From Buttiauxella izardii (lineage in GTDB: Bacteria > Pseudomonadota > Gammaproteobacteria > Enterobacterales > Enterobacteriaceae), in assembly GCF_003601925.1 (NCBI RefSeq), contig NZ_QZWH01000027.1:1-64000 (forward strand): DNA of 64,000 nt, read 5' to 3'. Under the pieces are notes generated by a model that ran no database searches, was not told the DNA's origin, and worked only from the letters and a program-made list of their open reading frames with translations. Made by a program: the position numbers and the translations under genes. Of the stretch, positions 28,523-37,976 are shown piece after piece (the stretch's first letter is position 1; every line of letters starts with the position of its first letter).

Positions 28523-28793
28523 TTAAATCATCCATGTAAAATCCTGTCGTGTATTTTACATAATAATTCATCTAGTGCAAAATGCCGTTTTCAAACTTAA
28601 CTTGATGTAATTTAAGTGAAAATTCGTGTTTCATTCATTCTTAAAATGTACGAATTCAGATTTTACATTTATGCTTTAAATGATCGTAACTATTTCATCA
28701 ACACTACTATTTCATCAGCACATACTGTATGTGAGAATATTGGCCAGAAATTAAAAACACAATCTGGCCTGGATATTTAGAATGTCTAAATTA

Positions 28794-29525
28794 TTACTGC
28801 GGGAACCACTGCTGACTAATCTTCTGATAAGTCCCATCAGCTTTAATCGCCGCCAGTGCGGTATTGAGTTTAGTCAGCAGCGCCTTATTATCCGGGCGAA
28901 CTGCAATCCCCAGGCCCGTGCCGAAGTATTCTGCATCAGTCACGTGCTCGCCCACCGTAGCTAACTGCGGATTAGTTTTCAGCCATTCGTTCACCACCGC
29001 AGTGTCGCCAAACACGCCATCAATACGGCCATTTTTCAGGTCGATAATCGCATTCTGGTAGCTGTCGTAAGAGACGGTTTTAATTTCTGGATGTTTATCC
29101 TGAAGATATTTCTGATGCGTGGTGCCGTTCTCCATGCCGATACGTTTGCCTTTCAACTCGTCGAAAGATTTAAACGCACCTTTTTTGGCGATGACTACCG
29201 CTGAGTTCGCATAGTATGGCGTGGTGAAGGAAACTTGCTTGCTGCGCTCTGGTGTAATATCCATGCCGGAAATTACGGCATCGTACTTACGGAATTTTAG
29301 CGACGGGATCAGGCTATCAAATGCATGGTTGGTGAATGTGCATTCAGCCTGCATTTGTTTGCATAAAGCTTTTGCCAGGTCGATATCGAAACCGACAATC
29401 TGATTATTGGCATCCAGCGATTCAAACGGCGGGTAAGTCGCCGATGAACCAAAGTTGATTTTGTCGGCCGCAGCCACGTTGAATGCGGCGGTAGCGAACA
29501 GTGCGGCCAAAATAAACTTCTTCAT
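28794..29525 (-). CDS. artJ: Arginine-binding periplasmic protein ArtJ
   Basis: Arginine-specific receptor for the ArtMPQ ABC importer. The 243-residue protein starts at MKKFILA with a signal peptide ending in AAA. Binding-site segments match E. coli ArtJ closely: SATYPPFESLDANNQIVGFD, SFDSLIPSLKFRKYDAVISGMDITPERSKQ and GDTAVVNEWL. It is a paralogue of ArtI a few genes away. It is transcribed alone, with two ArgR-box-like palindromes 70–110 bp upstream, in line with arginine repression known for E. coli artJ. Confidence 0.95.
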   Translation of the reverse strand: MKKFILAALFATAAFNVAAADKINFGSSATYPPFESLDANNQIVGFDIDLAKALCKQMQAECTFTNHAFDSLIPSLKFRKYDAVISGMDITPERSKQVSFTTPYYANSAVVIAKKGAFKSFDELKGKRIGMENGTTHQKYLQDKHPEIKTVSYDSYQNAIIDLKNGRIDGVFGDTAVVNEWLKTNPQLATVGEHVTDAEYFGTGLGIAVRPDNKALLTKLNTALAAIKADGTYQKISQQWFPQ

Positions 29526-29594
29526 GTGTGTAGCTCCTGTCTGTCGTGTTTTATTGTATTCACCGTTTCCCGGTGTCAAAAAATCATGCCAGCA

Positions 29595-29633
29595 TATGAA
29601 TTTATATGCAAATAAAATGTATAATTATATTTC
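29595..29633 (-). promoter_or_regulatory. Pair of ArgR boxes upstream of artJ
   Basis: Two 18-bp ARG-box-like sequences separated by 3 bp. The first (29595–29612) is TATGAATTTATATGCAAA, with one main mismatch to TNTGAATWWWWATTCANW. The second (29616–29633) is weaker (TGTAT-AATT-ATATT). The 3-bp spacing is the characteristic ArgR hexamer arrangement. Confidence 0.65.
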
Positions 29634-29642
29634 TTCAGGCGT

Positions 29643-29666
29643 AAAAAAGGCGGGGAAGTCCCCGCC
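29643..29666 (-). terminator. Terminator of artPIQM
   Basis: On the minus strand GGCGGGG, loop ACTT, CCCCGCC, followed by TTTTTT; a canonical Rho-independent terminator 24 bp after the artM stop. Confidence 0.92.
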
Positions 29667-29689
29667 ATTTTAAGATGATGAATGGATGT

Positions 29690-30358
29690 TTAGTTACGGC
29701 GTTCGAATGCCAGAGCGCGGCGTTCTACCACACGCATTAACAGCGTCAGCAAACCGTTGACGACCAGATAAACCAGGCCTGCGGCACCGAACACCATCAC
29801 ATCGTAAGTGCGTCCGTACAGCAATTGCCCGTGGCCCATCACTTCCATCAGCGTAATGGTGTACGCCAGAGATGTGCTTTTAAACACTAAAACCACTTCG
29901 TTTGAGTAAGACGAGAGGGCGCGTTTAAATGCATAAGGAAGCAAAATAGCCAGCGTGTCTTTCTTGCTCATCCCTAATGCGCCGCACGATTGCCATTGGC
30001 CTTCAGGAATGGCGCGAATCGCCCCGTAAAACAGCTGCGTGGTGTAGGCCGCACTGTTCAGAGACAACGCAATCAACGCACACAACCACGGCTCAGAAAG
30101 CAGATGCCACAACACCGGGTAGTTCTGAATCGATGGGAACTGGCCTGGCCCGTAGTAAATCAGGAAGATCTGCACCAGCAACGGCGTGCCGGTAAACAGC
30201 GTGATGTAGACGCGCACAATGTGAACCAGTACCGGTGTTTTCAGCGTCAAAACGATGGTGAAAAACAGCGATAAAATCAGCGCGACCACAATAGATGCTG
30301 CGGTCAGCGTCAGGCTGGTATGCAGGCCTTTAAAGAGTTCCGGTAAATACTCGAGCAT
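29690..30358 (-). CDS. artM: Arginine ABC transporter permease ArtM
   Basis: Inner-membrane permease, 222 residues, five hydrophobic segments. The EAA loop is in QSCGALGMSKKDTLAILLPYAFKRAL around residues 142–168. It pairs with ArtQ and ArtP to import arginine delivered by ArtI or ArtJ. The start overlaps the artQ stop by one base (TGATG). It is last in artPIQM. Confidence 0.95.
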   Translation of the reverse strand: MLEYLPELFKGLHTSLTLTAASIVVALILSLFFTIVLTLKTPVLVHIVRVYITLFTGTPLLVQIFLIYYGPGQFPSIQNYPVLWHLLSEPWLCALIALSLNSAAYTTQLFYGAIRAIPEGQWQSCGALGMSKKDTLAILLPYAFKRALSSYSNEVVLVFKSTSLAYTITLMEVMGHGQLLYGRTYDVMVFGAAGLVYLVVNGLLTLLMRVVERRALAFERRN

Positions 30359-31074
30359 CAGCCGGGTCTCCGTTCAAAACGTGTCGCGCGATGGTCAATG
30401 CGTTTGAGCACGTACTGGCTAACGAGGGTGATCACAAGGTAGATCGCGGCGGCAACCACATACCAGGTAAACGGTTCCTGGGTTCGGGTAGCGATACTCT
30501 TGGTTTGCAGCATCAAATCATTAACGCTTATCAGCGAAACCAACGCGGTATCTTTGAGCAAAACTAACCACTGATTGCCCAAACCCGGCAGCGCATGACG
30601 CCACATTTGCGGCATCACTAAGCGGAAGAAAATCGCGGCTTTCGATAAACCTAATGCCTGGCCGGATTCCCATTGCCCAATTGGCACGGCTTTCAGTGCG
30701 CCGCGCAACGTTTGCGAAGCGTAAGCCGAATAGAGCAGGGAAAGGGCAATCACGCCGCACAGGAACGGGCTGACATCGAAATTCTCGATTTGTAGCTGGA
30801 TAGGGATTTGCGCAAAACCGAGGTTCAGCGTAAAGCCATCAGAGAGAATCAGCAGTAGCTGAGAGGAGCCGAAATAAATAAACAGCACCACTAAAATTTC
30901 AGGCAGACCGCGCAGCACCGTCACCAAAGCTGAACCCAGCCAGGCTATCGGACGCCATTTCGCAGACTCCCATACGGCAAAAATCATCGCCAGAGCCAGG
31001 CCGATGATCAGCGCACAAACGGCGAGGCCGACGGTCATCCCGGCGGCGCTCGCTAAAGTAAACATTTCGTTCAT
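30358..31074 (-). CDS. artQ: Arginine ABC transporter permease ArtQ
   Basis: Second permease of the arginine importer, 238 residues. The EAA region reads [34 protein letters not shown] at about residues 135–170; hydrophobic helices surround it. Five bases separate it from artI, and it overlaps artM. Length and sequence match E. coli ArtQ. Confidence 0.95.
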   Translation of the reverse strand: MNEMFTLASAAGMTVGLAVCALIIGLALAMIFAVWESAKWRPIAWLGSALVTVLRGLPEILVVLFIYFGSSQLLLILSDGFTLNLGFAQIPIQLQIENFDVSPFLCGVIALSLLYSAYASQTLRGALKAVPIGQWESGQALGLSKAAIFFRLVMPQMWRHALPGLGNQWLVLLKDTALVSLISVNDLMLQTKSIATRTQEPFTWYVVAAAIYLVITLVSQYVLKRIDHRATRFERRPG

Positions 31075-31079
31075 TCAGA

Positions 31080-31811
31080 TTACTTCTGGAACCATTTTTC
31101 GTAGATGGTTTTGTAAGTCCCATCTTGCTTAACTTTTGCCAGCGCAGTGTTGAACTTCGCCTGCAAGTCAGTGTTGCCCTGACGAACCGCGATGCCCAAA
31201 CCTGTACCGAAGTAATCTTTATCCGTCACTTTATCGCCGATTGCGGCAAGTTTCGGATCGGCTTTCAGCCATTCGGTCACCACAGCCGTGTCACCAAATA
31301 CCGCGTCGATACGGCCGCTTTCCATATCCAGCTTGGCGTTCATGTAGCTGTCGTAAGGAACGGTGGTGATTTCCGGATGTTTATCCATGATGAATTTCTG
31401 ATGCGTGGAGCCGTTCTGCATACCCACTTTTTTGCCTTTCAGCCCAGCAATATCCGCAACTTTGCCTTTCTGGCCGACAAACAGCGCTGAGTTTTCATAA
31501 TACGGGCTGCTGAACAGAACCTGTTTTTCACGCTCTGGGGTGATATCCATACCAGAGATCACCGCGTCAATGCGGCGGAATTTCAGGCTTGGGATCAGGC
31601 TATCAAATGCCTGGTTGCTGAAAGTACAGGTCGCATCAATCTCTTTACACAGCGCGTTCGCCAAATCGACATCAAAACCAACAATCTTGTTGCTGGCATC
31701 CATCGATTCAAACGGAGGATAAGAAGCTTCCATAGCAAAACGAATAGTTTGTGCAGCCGTAGCGGAAAGGCTCAGGCTGGCTAATAGTGTGGCAAGCAGA
31801 ACTTTTTTCAT
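31080..31811 (-). CDS. artI: Arginine-transport periplasmic binding protein ArtI
   Basis: Periplasmic binding protein encoded within artPIQM; its ligand in E. coli is less settled than ArtJ's. From MKKVLLA it is 243 residues with a signal peptide ending in ATAA. Segments ASYPPFESMDASNKIVGFD, FRRIDAVISGMDITPERE and MQNGSTHQKFIM are typical. It is a clear paralogue of ArtJ with identical length. A much longer in-frame reading through the artP region is rejected. Spacing to artP is 19 bp. Confidence 0.95.
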   Translation of the reverse strand: MKKVLLATLLASLSLSATAAQTIRFAMEASYPPFESMDASNKIVGFDVDLANALCKEIDATCTFSNQAFDSLIPSLKFRRIDAVISGMDITPEREKQVLFSSPYYENSALFVGQKGKVADIAGLKGKKVGMQNGSTHQKFIMDKHPEITTVPYDSYMNAKLDMESGRIDAVFGDTAVVTEWLKADPKLAAIGDKVTDKDYFGTGLGIAVRQGNTDLQAKFNTALAKVKQDGTYKTIYEKWFQK

Positions 31812-31830
31812 GGTTATTTTCCCGGATACA

Positions 31831-32559
31831 TCAGTGTGACAGATAGAATTTAAACGCTTCGGTCTGCGGTTTTGCGAAGCAACTCGCATCACCTTGTTCA
31901 ACGATGTGGCCATTTTCCATGTAAACCACGCGGCTTGCGGTTTTACGCGCAACTTCCACTTCGTGGGTAACGATGACCTGCGTGATGTTGGTTTGAGCCA
32001 ACTCACGAATAATGCTGACGATCTGCGCGGTGATTTCAGGATCCAGTGCTGCGGTCGGTTCATCAAACAGCAGAATTTGTGGCTCCATCATCAGTGCGCG
32101 AGCGATGGCAACACGCTGCTGCTGACCACCGGAAAGGTGCAGCGGATAGCGGTCCATATACGGTTTCAGGCGTAGACGCTCAAGGAGTTTATCTGCGCGT
32201 GCGCGCGCTTCATCTTTGCTGATCCCCAGGACGCGGCAAGGCGCTTCCATCAGGTTTTGCAGCACAGTGAGATGAGGCCAAAGGTTGTATTGCTGGAACA
32301 CCATGCCAACGTTGCGACGTAATTCACGAATGGCTTTGTCGCCAGGCGCTTTCGCAAAGTCAAAATGATTATCTGCAATAGTGAGTTGCCCGGACCGCGG
32401 CATCTCAAGCAGATTGAGTACGCGCAGAAGCGAGCTTTTACCTGCGCCGCTTGGACCAAGCAGCACCAGCGTTTCGCCCTGTGGGCAACTAAGGGTGATA
32501 TCGAACAGCGCCTGGTGCGCGCCGTAAAAACAATTAATGCCGTTTAGTTGAATACTCAT
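31831..32559 (-). CDS. artP: Arginine ABC transporter ATP-binding subunit ArtP
   Basis: ATPase of the arginine importer, 242 residues from MSIQLNG (an ATG two codons earlier is possible). Walker [10 protein letters not shown] lies near residues 35–43, LSGGQQQR near 144, [11 protein letters not shown] then [10 protein letters not shown] follow. First gene of artPIQM. One ArgR-box-like site is present about 45–60 bp upstream, so arginine repression is plausible. Confidence 0.95.
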   Translation of the reverse strand: MSIQLNGINCFYGAHQALFDITLSCPQGETLVLLGPSGAGKSSLLRVLNLLEMPRSGQLTIADNHFDFAKAPGDKAIRELRRNVGMVFQQYNLWPHLTVLQNLMEAPCRVLGISKDEARARADKLLERLRLKPYMDRYPLHLSGGQQQRVAIARALMMEPQILLFDEPTAALDPEITAQIVSIIRELAQTNITQVIVTHEVEVARKTASRVVYMENGHIVEQGDASCFAKPQTEAFKFYLSH

Positions 32560-32603
32560 GCGCATAAGTTGAATAGCAATTGAAGCCGCAAAGGGTACAG
32601 TTA

Positions 32604-32621
32604 ACAGAATAGTTATGCAAT
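32604..32621 (-). promoter_or_regulatory. Possible ArgR box upstream of artP
   Basis: CAGAATAGTTATGCAA within this site resembles half to two thirds of the ARG-box consensus. A second box at the expected 3-bp spacing is poor. Call rests partly on the known arginine transport role. Confidence 0.35.
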
Positions 32622-32785
32622 CTTTGTGCGTTAAAACCTAAAAATAACTACTTTCATAGACTAAAGGTAGCACAATATAACGAGGCGGAGTGAAGGCAAG
32701 AATAAATGTCCGAGTTATGTGAAAACTCCAGACTATTTACATGGGTTATGAATTTCACCCCGCCGGATGGTTGAATATTAGGTCA

Positions 32786-33313
32786 TTAATTAGTTTCTAT
32801 CGCCTGACGCAAACTGCCTGAAGGCGCATGGCTGTTCGCGCCCAGATAACGCACATCATCAACAGCCCAGCACTGGCCTTCGCGAATCATCAGCACTTCA
32901 TCGTTCCAGCTTTGACTGCCTTTGGTGAGATTCACACGCAGCGGGATATTGCGTGCGTCGGTATTAGGAATGGTGGAAGCGGAAGCCACTTCGGCAGTGT
33001 CTGCACCATCCCCATTGCTGGTAAACATGTTGCTGCGCATAAATTCATTCTGCGCGTTAGGCGAGGTGCTGGCTTTCTGCATTTGCTGCGCCAGCGAGTC
33101 ACTCATATAAGGACGCAAGGCGGTAATCGCGCTGCTGCCCTGGGTTTTATGGGTTATTTGATAATCGTAAAATTTTTGCGCCACGCTATCCGGGCCGCCT
33201 TCAATACAAGGGCCACTGCGGGTGCCAATATCTTTAAACGCGGGAGTGACGGGTGTGGTACAGGCCGTGAGGATCAGAGCGCACGGAAGAAGAACCAAAA
33301 CTGAGCTGCGCAT
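32786..33313 (-). CDS. ybjP: Putative lipoprotein YbjP
   Basis: A 175-residue predicted lipoprotein matching E. coli YbjP; function unknown. The N-terminus is a type II signal peptide with lipobox LTAC (cysteine 18), and the +2 threonine suggests sorting to the outer membrane. Conserved segments include GTRSGPCIEGGPDSVAQKFYDY and VASASTIPNTDARNIPLRV. It faces amiD divergently across an ERIC-like repeat. Two cysteines in the mature part (CIEGG, QCWAVDD) could form a disulfide. Confidence 0.88.
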   Translation of the reverse strand: MRSSVLVLLPCALILTACTTPVTPAFKDIGTRSGPCIEGGPDSVAQKFYDYQITHKTQGSSAITALRPYMSDSLAQQMQKASTSPNAQNEFMRSNMFTSNGDGADTAEVASASTIPNTDARNIPLRVNLTKGSQSWNDEVLMIREGQCWAVDDVRYLGANSHAPSGSLRQAIETN

Positions 33314-33369
33314 TTTTATTTCCTTATTTTCTCAGGAGGATGCACTTAGCATAGCGTATCGTTGTCAAA

Positions 33370-33491
33370 ACCCGGCATACTTCGAGCTGCCTCTTTGTTG
33401 GCTGCGCGAACTCACCCGAATCACTTAGTTTACTAAGCTCATCGGGATTCGTTCACTTGCCGCCGCGATGCCGCTCGAATTATTTAGGGTT
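33370..33491. repeat. ERIC-like element upstream of amiD
   Basis: A palindromic element of about 122 bp with ends CCCGGCATACTTCGAGCTGC and CTCGAATTATTTAGGGTT. Its centre (CACTTAGTTTACTAAGCTCA then TCGGGATTCG) is the reverse complement of the copy before rlmC, not of the copy in potFGHI. It occupies the ybjP–amiD divergent gap. Confidence 0.85.
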
Positions 33492-33524
33492 TAATTTGTT
33501 GATTCAAAAAAAAGAGAGATGCTC

Positions 33525-34370
33525 ATGCAGTGGCGAACTGGCCTGATAATTTTTGTAGCTTTGCTGGTGGGGTGCTCCAGCAAGCCTGAAGTTGCCGAAA
33601 AAACCGTCGTCGATAAAGGCGATTTTAAAGTCGATACCAGCCGCACCGCGAAGAATGCCTATCCACGGGTAAAAGTGTTGGTTATTCACTACACCGCCGA
33701 TGATTTTGCCGGTTCGCTAACCACTTTGACTGAACAAAACGTCAGTTCTCATTACTTGATTCCCGACACCCCGCCGATATCCGGCGGCAAACCGGTTATC
33801 TGGCAATTAGTGCCAGAAAGTGAATTAGCGTGGCATGCAGGCGTGAGTTTCTGGCGTGGCGCGACGCGCATCAATGACACTTCGATTGGTATTGAGCTTG
33901 AGAATAAAGGTTTCACGCGTCAGGGGCGTGTAAAGCAGTTTTATCCGTTCAACGAGCCGCAGATCTCGGTGCTGCAGAAACTGGCGAAAGTGATTATCGC
34001 TCGCTACAACATCGAGCCGCAAAACGTGGTCGCCCATGCTGATATCGCTCCGCAACGTAAAGTGGACCCCGGCCCGTTATTCCCGTGGCAGCAACTGGCA
34101 CAACAGGGCGTGGGCGCCTGGCCGGATGCGCACCGAGTCGCGTTTTATCTCGATGGTCGTGGGCCTTACCAGCCTGTAGACAGGCGAGGTCTGCTGGATT
34201 TGCTATCGCGTTATGGTTATCAGGTGACGCCTGATATGGCGTGGGAGCAGCAAAAGAGAGTGATTCAGGCATTCCAGATGCACTTCCGCCCAACGAAATA
34301 TTCCGGTGATGCGGATGCGCAAACTGAGGCGATAGCGCAAGCGCTACTTGAAAAATATGGGCAGGGTTGA
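33525..34370 (+). CDS. amiD: N-acetylmuramoyl-L-alanine amidase AmiD
   Basis: Outer-membrane zinc amidase (Amidase_2 family) that cleaves the MurNAc–L-Ala bond, including anhydro-muropeptides. From the MQWRTG start the product is 281 residues; GAGAG lies seven bases upstream, while an ATG two codons earlier is too close to it. The lipobox LVGC places a lipidated cysteine at residue 17. Zinc-ligand regions are VLVIHYTADDF, VSSHYL and NVVAHADIAPQRKVDPG; a C-terminal peptidoglycan-binding domain follows. Its stop abuts the converging ybjS stop with no gap. Confidence 0.95.
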   Translation: MQWRTGLIIFVALLVGCSSKPEVAEKTVVDKGDFKVDTSRTAKNAYPRVKVLVIHYTADDFAGSLTTLTEQNVSSHYLIPDTPPISGGKPVIWQLVPESELAWHAGVSFWRGATRINDTSIGIELENKGFTRQGRVKQFYPFNEPQISVLQKLAKVIIARYNIEPQNVVAHADIAPQRKVDPGPLFPWQQLAQQGVGAWPDAHRVAFYLDGRGPYQPVDRRGLLDLLSRYGYQVTPDMAWEQQKRVIQAFQMHFRPTKYSGDADAQTEAIAQALLEKYGQG

Positions 34371-35381
34371 TTAGCGATGCAGCAGCGTACCGTGGTCACG
34401 CAGCCAGAGCGCGGTACGTCGAATCCCTTCATCCAGCGTAATAATCGGCTGATAACCCAATTCCGTTTCAGCGCGCGTGGTATCGAGCGTTAAATCAAAA
34501 TTCAGTTTCGACACGCCGTAATGCGTAAGCACCGGCTCTTTGGCTGATTTACTGCCAAAACGCTCCATGCTGCGGGCAATCATATCCAGCATCGGATACG
34601 GCACGGAACGGATCCTGCACTGAATTTCTAATTCATCGACCAGCTTCTGCACGATAACCCGCAGTGGGCGTGCTTCCATATTGGTGATGTTATAGGCTCG
34701 CCCCGACGGCTGAGTTTCACACTGAGTTGCGAGCCACATCGCATGTACCGCGTTTTCGATATAGGTCATATCGACCATCGCATCGCCGCCGCGTGGCAAC
34801 AACACGCTGCCGTAATGGCGCATCATCTGAACTAAACGTGGGAAGAACACTTTGTCGTGCGGGCCGAACAAGCTTTGCGGACGCAGAATCGTAAAGCGCG
34901 TGTGCGGATTCGATTGGGCCAGCAACTGAATCACTTCTTCACTGGCGGCTTTGCTCCGGGCAAATTCATTGGCAAAGCGCACCGGACGGAAATCTTCGCT
35001 GATATTGCGATGATGGTGGTAATCAAAGTAGAGCGAGGGTGAGGAAATATGCACAAAATTGCGCACGCCCCATGCCACGGCCCATTCACCTAAGCGGCGA
35101 GTCGCACGGACGTTGGCGAGGTCAAAGGCTTCCTGAGTTCCCCACGGCGAGGTAAAGCTTGAGCAATGCCAAAGTGTATCGACATCGGCCAGCATCACTT
35201 TAGCCTGCGAAGAAACCAGCTCGGTCAGGTCGGCTTGAACGAATTCAGCACCCATTTTTACCAGCAGTTTGCCCATGGCTTCATTACGTCCGGTTGCCCG
35301 TACGCTGATGCCTTTTGCGCGAAGAAATTCGACCGCGTTTCGGCCTAAACCGCTGGTGGCGCCCGTTACCAGAACCTTCAT
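34371..35381 (-). CDS. ybjS: Putative NAD(P)-dependent epimerase YbjS
   Basis: Extended SDR-type protein of 336 residues, matching E. coli YbjS. The Rossmann motif GATSGLG is at residues 7–13, the Ser-containing segment [14 protein letters not shown] near 125 and the RSKAASE helix supply YxxxK-like context. The substrate is unknown. The start MKVLVTG is used by comparison; a 22-residue in-frame extension is unsupported. It precedes no close downstream partner and ends flush against amiD. Confidence 0.88.
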   Translation of the reverse strand: MKVLVTGATSGLGRNAVEFLRAKGISVRATGRNEAMGKLLVKMGAEFVQADLTELVSSQAKVMLADVDTLWHCSSFTSPWGTQEAFDLANVRATRRLGEWAVAWGVRNFVHISSPSLYFDYHHHRNISEDFRPVRFANEFARSKAASEEVIQLLAQSNPHTRFTILRPQSLFGPHDKVFFPRLVQMMRHYGSVLLPRGGDAMVDMTYIENAVHAMWLATQCETQPSGRAYNITNMEARPLRVIVQKLVDELEIQCRIRSVPYPMLDMIARSMERFGSKSAKEPVLTHYGVSKLNFDLTLDTTRAETELGYQPIITLDEGIRRTALWLRDHGTLLHR

Positions 35382-35472
35382 GTCGACCAACTCATGATAA
35401 TTGAGATTTACGCTGCGCATTTTTCCGTGAAATGGCAGCGCTTGCAATGGGGAAAGCTAAAGATTAGGACTC

Positions 35473-36921
35473 TTAACGGACTTTATGTGCAGATTGTTCG
35501 GAAAGCTGGCAAATCCGTCGGGCCATGCCACGGAAAATAAACAAATGCGCGGGGATCATCACCAACCAGTAGAACAAACCCGCTGTTCCATGGGGGTGCC
35601 ACCAGGCACGTACATCCAGCGTGCGATGTTGGCCGTGGTCGCGCAAAGTGAAAGAAAGACGTCCAAGCCCTGGCGCTTTCATGCCAAACAGTAGCGTCAG
35701 CTCTTTTTCGGGTTCGACAATAATCACTTTCCAGCTATCGACTAAGTCGCCGACTTGCAGCATTTCCCGCACCGGGCGGCCTTTTGCCAGCTTATGCCCG
35801 ACCAGTAAATCCATATAGCCACGCGTTTGCCAGAGGATATTGCCGAAGAAATAGCCCTCTTTCCCGCCAATCTGATTCACCACTTGCCATAAATCTGCCA
35901 GCTCAGCGGAGGTTGTTAACGTGCAACCGGCCTGTTTGGGGAAGAAACCATATTCCGGACGCCAGCGGGCATAGGCCTGTGCGTCGTAACCCCAGTCCTG
36001 AGAGTTTGCCAGCTTGTGTTCATCTTCAAGGGTCAGGCGGACGGCGTCGTCAAAGGTGAGCAGAGTTTGTGGGATCAATGCGCGTAATTCGCGATCGTCC
36101 GCCAGAAGATCGTGCTTAAGCCCCTGGATCAACGCCTTGGCAATCGTCGGCGGCACGGAAGTGATCATGTTGAGGAACCACACCGAGATCCAGCTCGTCG
36201 GCAGCGGAATGGGAATCAGCGGGCGGCGTTTACCGCTTATCGCCATAAATCGTTCGAACTGCTGCTGATAGCTCAGCACTTCAGGCCCCGCCGCTTCAAA
36301 AACACGGTTTTCTTGCGCGGGATGCTTTAGCAGTTCGACCAGATAATAAAGCAGGTTTTTCAGGGCAATCGGCGTGGTGCGCGAGCGAACCCAGCGCGGT
36401 GGCGTAAGCACTGGCAGGTTGTAAACCATGTCGCGCATCACTTCAAAAGCGGCCGAACCGGCACCGACAATAATTCCGGCGCGAACTTCGGTAACGGGAA
36501 CGCCTGCATCGCGCAGAATATCGGCCGTGAGTTGGCGAGCGCGCAGATGTTCAGAATCGCCATCACCGCCCGTGGCTTGCAATGAACTAAGGAATATCAG
36601 CTGCTTGACCGGATGCGCCCGCAGTGCATCGCGCAGATTGAGCGCCGTCTGGCGTTCATGGGCGACGAAATCAGCTCCGTCGCCCATGCTGTGTACCAGG
36701 TAATAAAGCGTATCGACGTTTTCAAGCAGCGCAGGTAGCGTTGACGGCCACTGCAAATCGACATGGCGGCAATCAACGCCAGGCCAGGGTTGCTTTTCCA
36801 GCCACTCAACGCGCCTTGCGGCCGCCGTGACATGATGCCCGGCGGCGGTAAGTTCGGGCACCAGATGCTGCCCGATATAGCCGCTTGCGCCGAGTACCAG
36901 AATATTTTGTGGCTGTGTCAT
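35473..36921 (-). CDS. ybjT: Putative NAD(P)-binding protein YbjT
   Basis: A 482-residue fusion: N-terminal atypical SDR/NmrA-like Rossmann domain (GASGYIGQH at residues 10–18) and a C-terminal DUF2867 domain, with hydrophobic segments near the end ([14 protein letters not shown]). It matches E. coli YbjT. Activity is unknown. The ATG at MTQPQN follows AGGGACG, and a 20-residue in-frame extension is rejected. It lies 16 bp after ltaE, so it is probably the last gene of poxB–ltaE–ybjT. Confidence 0.88.
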   Translation of the reverse strand: MTQPQNILVLGASGYIGQHLVPELTAAGHHVTAAARRVEWLEKQPWPGVDCRHVDLQWPSTLPALLENVDTLYYLVHSMGDGADFVAHERQTALNLRDALRAHPVKQLIFLSSLQATGGDGDSEHLRARQLTADILRDAGVPVTEVRAGIIVGAGSAAFEVMRDMVYNLPVLTPPRWVRSRTTPIALKNLLYYLVELLKHPAQENRVFEAAGPEVLSYQQQFERFMAISGKRRPLIPIPLPTSWISVWFLNMITSVPPTIAKALIQGLKHDLLADDRELRALIPQTLLTFDDAVRLTLEDEHKLANSQDWGYDAQAYARWRPEYGFFPKQAGCTLTTSAELADLWQVVNQIGGKEGYFFGNILWQTRGYMDLLVGHKLAKGRPVREMLQVGDLVDSWKVIIVEPEKELTLLFGMKAPGLGRLSFTLRDHGQHRTLDVRAWWHPHGTAGLFYWLVMIPAHLFIFRGMARRICQLSEQSAHKVR

Positions 36922-36937
36922 CGTCCCTGACCTCTGG

Positions 36938-37939
36938 TTAGCGTTGTAAAAAAGCCTGCCAATGGGAAACCACTTCAGCAAGCTGCATGCGGTTCACATC
37001 AAGATGGATTACCAGGCGAGTCATTGGCCCGGCGCTCATCAATACACCACGTTCTTTCATGAACTTACCGAGGCTTTCAGCTTGTTCAACGGGAACGCGC
37101 ACAAACACCATGTTGGTGTCCTGGCGAGTCACATCAACACCGATTTCACGCAATTCACCCGCCAGCCAGTGGGCGTTATCGTGGTCTTCCTGCAAGCGCT
37201 GTACGTTATTTTCAAGCGCATACAAACCTGCCGCCGCCAGAATTCCCGCCTGACGCATGCCGCCACCGACCATTTTGCGCCAGCGCGTGGCACGTTTGAT
37301 GTATTCGTGGCTGCCGACTAACAGCGAACCTACTGGCGTGCCGAGGCCTTTAGAGAGGCAAATGGTGAAGGTGTCGCAGTAGCGCACCACTTCTTCCAGC
37401 GTGCAGCCATAGGAAACCACGGCGTTGAAGATACGTGCGCCGTCAACGTGCAATGCCAGATTGTGATTGCGGCTAAATTCCCACGCCTGTTTGAGATATT
37501 CACGCGGTAAAACTTTGCCGTTATGGGTGTTTTCGAGGCTCAGAAGTTTAGTGCGTGCAAAGTGAATATCGTCAGGTTTGATTTTTGCCGCGACTTTATC
37601 CAGCGGCAGTGAACCATCTGGATTGGCATCTATCGGCTGCGGCTGAATACTGCCTAAAACCGCCGCACCGCCGGCTTCGTAGAGATAATTATGCGCCAGT
37701 TGGCCGACGATATATTCTTCTCCGCGTTCGCAATGGCTGAGCAGCGCGACCAGGTTTGCCTGAGTGCCGGTTGGCAGAAAGAGCGCGGCTTCTTTGCCGC
37801 TGATTTTGGCCACGTATTCTTGTAATTCATTAACCGTAGGGTCATCACCGTACACGTCATCGCCGGTCGGCGCGGCCATCATACGTTTGAGCATTTCCTC
37901 GCTCGGGCGGGTTACTGTGTCGCTGCGCAAATCAATCAC
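36938..37939 (-). CDS. ltaE: Low-specificity L-threonine aldolase LtaE
   Basis: PLP enzyme splitting L-threonine and L-allo-threonine into glycine and acetaldehyde. It has 333 residues, equal to E. coli. The N-terminus [12 protein letters not shown] is the family hallmark; [10 protein letters not shown] carries the PLP aspartate, and [11 protein letters not shown] carries the Schiff-base lysine near residue 197. It lies between poxB (37 bp) and ybjT (16 bp) on one strand. Confidence 0.97.
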   Translation of the reverse strand: MIDLRSDTVTRPSEEMLKRMMAAPTGDDVYGDDPTVNELQEYVAKISGKEAALFLPTGTQANLVALLSHCERGEEYIVGQLAHNYLYEAGGAAVLGSIQPQPIDANPDGSLPLDKVAAKIKPDDIHFARTKLLSLENTHNGKVLPREYLKQAWEFSRNHNLALHVDGARIFNAVVSYGCTLEEVVRYCDTFTICLSKGLGTPVGSLLVGSHEYIKRATRWRKMVGGGMRQAGILAAAGLYALENNVQRLQEDHDNAHWLAGELREIGVDVTRQDTNMVFVRVPVEQAESLGKFMKERGVLMSAGPMTRLVIHLDVNRMQLAEVVSHWQAFLQR

Positions 37940-37976
37940 GGTGGGTCCTTATTATTCTCCAAAATTACTCTCCTTT

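Noticed and set aside
28794-32559. ArtI and ArtJ considered as a recent duplication
   Set aside because: The two proteins are clearly diverged and the same arrangement exists in E. coli, so this is an old pair.
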